From Geodermatophilus ruber (lineage in GTDB: Bacteria; Actinomycetota; Actinomycetes; Mycobacteriales; Geodermatophilaceae): a DNA stretch of 64,000 nucleotides. Under the pieces are notes generated by a model. That model was not told where the DNA came from, did no database searches, and saw nothing but the letters and a program-made list of their open reading frames with translations. The DNA is taken from positions 434,001 to 498,000 of the forward strand of contig NZ_FOSW01000001.1 of the NCBI RefSeq assembly GCF_900114385.1, written 5' to 3'. Shown in pieces: positions 61,579 through 64,000 of this stretch (positions within the stretch are counted from its first letter, which is position 1; each line of letters starts with the position of its first letter). The position numbers were made by a program, and so were the translations under genes.

Positions 61579-63033
61579 TCAGCGGGCCGCGCGCACGATC
61601 CGGTCGGGGCGGACGACGACGCCGGTCGCCCGGCCGCGCCGCAGCCACCCGGCGAGCGTGCCGTCGACGTCGGCCACCTCCACCTCGGGCGCCCCCTGCG
61701 GGCGCACCAGCAGGCGCCCCGGCGGGCCGAGGCGCAGTACCGCAGTCCCGGGGCCGAGGACGTCGTCGACCCGGCAGCGCCGGCCGGCCACCCGCACCTC
61801 GGCCCGCGGCAGCAGGGTGCCGGCCAGCCGCCGCCCGGCGCGGCCCCGCCGGTCCACCAGCGGGCCGCGGCGCAGCGGCGGCGTCCGGCTGTCGGTGGCG
61901 AACGCCGCCACGGCCGGGACGCGCCCGGCCACGGCGAGCACCCCGCGGCGGGCCACCGCCGCCCCCTGCCCGCCACCGGTCATCAGCCGGCCGACCAGCA
62001 CTGCCAGCCCCACCATGGCCCGCGCGTGCGGCTCCCGCTCCGCCTGGTGCGTGGCCAGCAGCTCCTCCGGGCCCTCCCCGGTGAGGACGGCGGCCAGCTT
62101 CCAGGCCAGCTGGTGCACGTCGCGCAGGCCCAGGCCCAACCCCTGGCCGATGAACGGGGGCGTGAGGTGGGCGGCGTCCCCCGCCAGCAGCACCCGCCCG
62201 GCACGCCACCGGTCGGCCACCTGCGCCCGGTAGACGTACTCGGCCACCCGGACCACCTCGGCGTCGGCCGCGCCGTGGGGCGCCAGCAGGTCGGGCAGGC
62301 ACCCGGCGAGCTCCGGCAGTGACTCCCCGGGCCGCATCCGGAACTCCCACCGGTAGCGGTCGCCGGCGACCGGCAGGAAGGTGGCGGGTCGGTGCGGGTC
62401 GCAGACCTGATGCGCGCCTGGCCACATCGGCAGGGGTCGCGAGGAGCGCAGGTCGGCCACCAGCCACCGGTCGGGGGAGCCGAGATCGCGCATCCGCGCC
62501 CCGATCAGCCGGCGCACCGTGCTGCCGGCCCCGTCGCAGCCGAGCACGGCGGCCGCGGCCAGCTGCGCGTAGCTGCCGTCGGCCCGGGCCAGCACGGTGA
62601 CGGTGACCGTGCCCGCGCCGTCCTGGGCCAGCCCGACCACCTGGGCGCCGGCGCGCACGGTGATCCCCGGCGTCCGGTGGACGGCGGCGCGCAGCAGCTC
62701 CTCCAGGTCCGGCTGGTGGAACAGCGAGCCCTGCGGCCAGCCGTGCACCCCCGCGTCCGCGGAGCGGCCGAACTCGGCGAGCGTGCGCCGGTCGCCGTCC
62801 AGCAGGCGCAGCCCGCGCATCGGGCGGCTCCGTCGCAGGAACTCCTCGGCGAGCCCGGCGTCGGCCAGCGCCCGCAGCGCCTCGTCGTCCAGGTGCACCG
62901 CGCGGGGCAGGCCGTAGGGCGCCGGCTGCCGCTCGAGGACGACCACCTCGACCCCGCGACCGGCCAGCAGCAACGCCGCGGTCAGCCCGACGGGACCGGC
63001 GCCGACGACGACCACCAGCGGGGCGCCCGCCAC
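61579..63033 (-). CDS. FAD-dependent monooxygenase (MhpA/PHBH-type aromatic hydroxylase)
   Basis: A 484-residue class A flavoprotein hydroxylase. VVVVGAGPVGLTAALLLAGRGVEVVVLER is the FAD-binding start, CDGAGSTVRRLIG the DG motif and VLLAGDAAHLTPPFIGQGLGLGLRDVHQLAWKLA the GD motif. The C-terminal 130 residues form the thioredoxin-like domain of MhpA-type enzymes. It probably hydroxylates an aromatic ring (phenylpropionate or salicylate class) or tailors a polyketide. GGGAGG precedes the GTG at 63033, preferred over a 66-codon longer frame. Divergent from the NDMA-type alcohol dehydrogenase. Confidence 0.88.
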   Translation of the reverse strand: MAGAPLVVVVGAGPVGLTAALLLAGRGVEVVVLERQPAPYGLPRAVHLDDEALRALADAGLAEEFLRRSRPMRGLRLLDGDRRTLAEFGRSADAGVHGWPQGSLFHQPDLEELLRAAVHRTPGITVRAGAQVVGLAQDGAGTVTVTVLARADGSYAQLAAAAVLGCDGAGSTVRRLIGARMRDLGSPDRWLVADLRSSRPLPMWPGAHQVCDPHRPATFLPVAGDRYRWEFRMRPGESLPELAGCLPDLLAPHGAADAEVVRVAEYVYRAQVADRWRAGRVLLAGDAAHLTPPFIGQGLGLGLRDVHQLAWKLAAVLTGEGPEELLATHQAEREPHARAMVGLAVLVGRLMTGGGQGAAVARRGVLAVAGRVPAVAAFATDSRTPPLRRGPLVDRRGRAGRRLAGTLLPRAEVRVAGRRCRVDDVLGPGTAVLRLGPPGRLLVRPQGAPEVEVADVDGTLAGWLRRGRATGVVVRPDRIVRAAR

Positions 63034-63128
63034 GGCCGCGCCCTCCCGGCCAGCGGAAACGGGGGTAGCGGGAACCTTGCACCACCCTTCCCATGGTGTG
63101 AGCCACGCCATAGCGTGCCCGGCACAGT

Positions 63129-63143
63129 CATGCAGTGTGCATG
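63129..63143. promoter_or_regulatory. palindrome CATGCA-GTG-TGCATG in a divergent promoter region
   Basis: A perfect 6-bp inverted repeat around a 3-base centre, in the 150-bp gap between the FAD monooxygenase gene and the NDMA-type alcohol dehydrogenase gene. It is placed 41 bp before the dehydrogenase start, where a regulator could act on either gene. No regulator can be named. Confidence 0.45.
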
Positions 63144-63183
63144 CGCGAGCGCCCTCGGTGTCGAGGGCGACGAGGAGGTCTCT

Positions 63184-64000
63184 GTGCCCACCAACACCCG
63201 CGGCGCCATCATCCGGTCCAGCCCCGGTCACTACGAGGTCGCCGATCTCATCGTGGACGACCCGCGCGCCGGCGAGTTGCAGGTCAAGATGGCTGCCTCA
63301 GGGCTCTGCCACTCCGACGACCACGTCGCCACCGGCGACATGCCCTTCGGCGTCTACCCGGTGTGCGGTGGCCACGAGGGTGCCGGCGTGGTCACCGCTG
63401 TCGGCCCGGGCACGCGAGGCTTCGCGGAGGGCGACCGCGTCGTCTTCTCGTTCCTCCCCGGCTGCGGTCGCTGCGCCTATTGCGCCCGCGGCCACCAGAA
63501 CCTCTGCGACCTCGGCGCGAACCTGCTCTCCGGGGCCCGCTTCGACGACCCCACCAGCTTCCGCATGTCCCTGCCGGACGGCACCCCCGTGGGGCAGATG
63601 CTGGGCCTGTCGACGTTCGCCGAGGTGACCACGGTCGACGTCGCCAACGCGGTCAAGGTCCCCGCTGACATCCCGCTCGACGTCGCCTGCCTGACCGGTT
63701 GTGGCGTCGGCACCGGCTGGGGCACCGCGGTCGACGCCGGCCACGTCCAGCCCGGCCAGACCGTCATCGTCATGGGCATCGGCGGCATCGGGATCAACGC
63801 CGTCCAGGGCGCGGCCTTCGCCGGCGCCAGCCACGTGATCGCGGTGGACCCGGTCGCCTTCAAGCGGGAGAAGGCCCAGGAGATGGGGGCCACGCACTCC
63901 TTCGAGTCCATCGAGGAGGCCGCCGACTTCGCCCGCAGCGTCACCAACGGCCAGGGCGCGGACAAGGTCCTGATCACCGTCGGGGTCACCCGCAGCGAGC
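63184..64000 (+). CDS. NDMA-dependent (mycofactocin-associated) alcohol dehydrogenase, partial at right edge
   Basis: The first 272 codons of an MDR-family alcohol dehydrogenase of the nicotinoprotein (NDMA-dependent) group, whose tightly bound NAD is reoxidised via mycofactocin. Catalytic zinc ligands Cys42 (GLCHSDDH) and His64-Glu65 (CGGHEG), structural zinc Cys94, 97, 100 and 108, and cofactor loop VMGIGGIGINA are in place. GARFDDPTSFRM and VGQMLGLSTFAE are the family-specific insertions. GAGGAGG before the GTG at 63184 marks the start. Its position beside the mft locus supports the call. The C-terminus is off the window. Confidence 0.93.
   Translation, partial: MPTNTRGAIIRSSPGHYEVADLIVDDPRAGELQVKMAASGLCHSDDHVATGDMPFGVYPVCGGHEGAGVVTAVGPGTRGFAEGDRVVFSFLPGCGRCAYCARGHQNLCDLGANLLSGARFDDPTSFRMSLPDGTPVGQMLGLSTFAEVTTVDVANAVKVPADIPLDVACLTGCGVGTGWGTAVDAGHVQPGQTVIVMGIGGIGINAVQGAAFAGASHVIAVDPVAFKREKAQEMGATHSFESIEEAADFARSVTNGQGADKVLITVGVTRSE

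Overview
The window is GC-rich (roughly three quarters G+C) with many GTG starts, ATGA/GTGA gene overlaps, mycofactocin genes, a mycothiol-type (Rv2466c-like) DsbA protein and IdeR-type iron boxes. This points to a high-GC actinobacterium, and the gene content and protein style fit Geodermatophilaceae (Blastococcus/Geodermatophilus/Modestobacter group). That placement is inference from gene content, not from a marker gene. There are no tRNA or rRNA genes, no CRISPR array, no transposase and no phage genes: it reads as ordinary chromosome.

Layout. 1-5.6 kb: a partial NAD-dependent epimerase, an alpha/beta hydrolase, acetoacetyl-CoA ligase, a DUF2237 protein, glutathione peroxidase and an Rv2466c-like protein. 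5.6-9.7 kb: a ferric-siderophore ABC importer (two permeases, ATPase) and a convergent siderophore-interacting flavoprotein, each behind an iron box. 9.7-19.7 kb: DMT exporter, an internally deleted VOC remnant, BCCT transporter, thioesterase, MscS channel coupled to a Pro/Thr stalk protein, a polar amino-acid ABC importer whose binding protein seems to lack a core segment, and a zinc alcohol dehydrogenase. 19.7-22.7 kb: a secreted heptad-repeat protein running into long poly-G tracts, a chaplin-like LAYTG surface protein, and an iron-box-controlled ferric-siderophore binding lipoprotein. 22.7-28.8 kb: a SAM riboswitch followed by metY-metX, a gamma carbonic anhydrase, a MetE-like protein and a secreted GH26 enzyme. 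28.9-39.4 kb: glutamate dehydrogenase, an NlpC/P60 peptidase, a Cys-rich small protein, a TldD/TldE pair, an MBL-fold hydrolase, an amidohydrolase and a DedA-HAD-hydrolase operon. 39.4-44.4 kb: a coxSLM-coxG-like molybdenum hydroxylase operon (form II type). 44.6-47 kb: another iron-box siderophore binding protein and an MFS exporter.

47-64 kb is a mycofactocin locus. Divergent from the TetR regulator mftR are the precursor mftA, mftB, the radical SAM mftC, a FadH/OYE oxidoreductase with an apparent CTG start, a mycofactocin-type SDR, a second FadH/OYE enzyme, mftE, and further down an isochorismatase-fold hydrolase coupled to the glycosyltransferase mftF. The flavoenzyme mftD and the GMC enzyme mftG are not in the window. 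Beyond mftR lie a Tat-exported multicopper oxidase, a class V aminotransferase-like protein, an FAD monooxygenase and, at the right edge, an NDMA-type alcohol dehydrogenase of the family that depends on mycofactocin.

Functional links: four iron boxes tie one importer, one reductase and two orphan binding proteins into a scattered iron regulon with no siderophore biosynthesis genes in view. The riboswitch makes metYX SAM-responsive. MftA-F build the redox cofactor presumably used by the SDR, the NDMA-ADH and perhaps the two FadH/OYE enzymes. Several anomalies (poly-G runs, two in-frame internal deletions) may be assembly faults and should be checked against reads.
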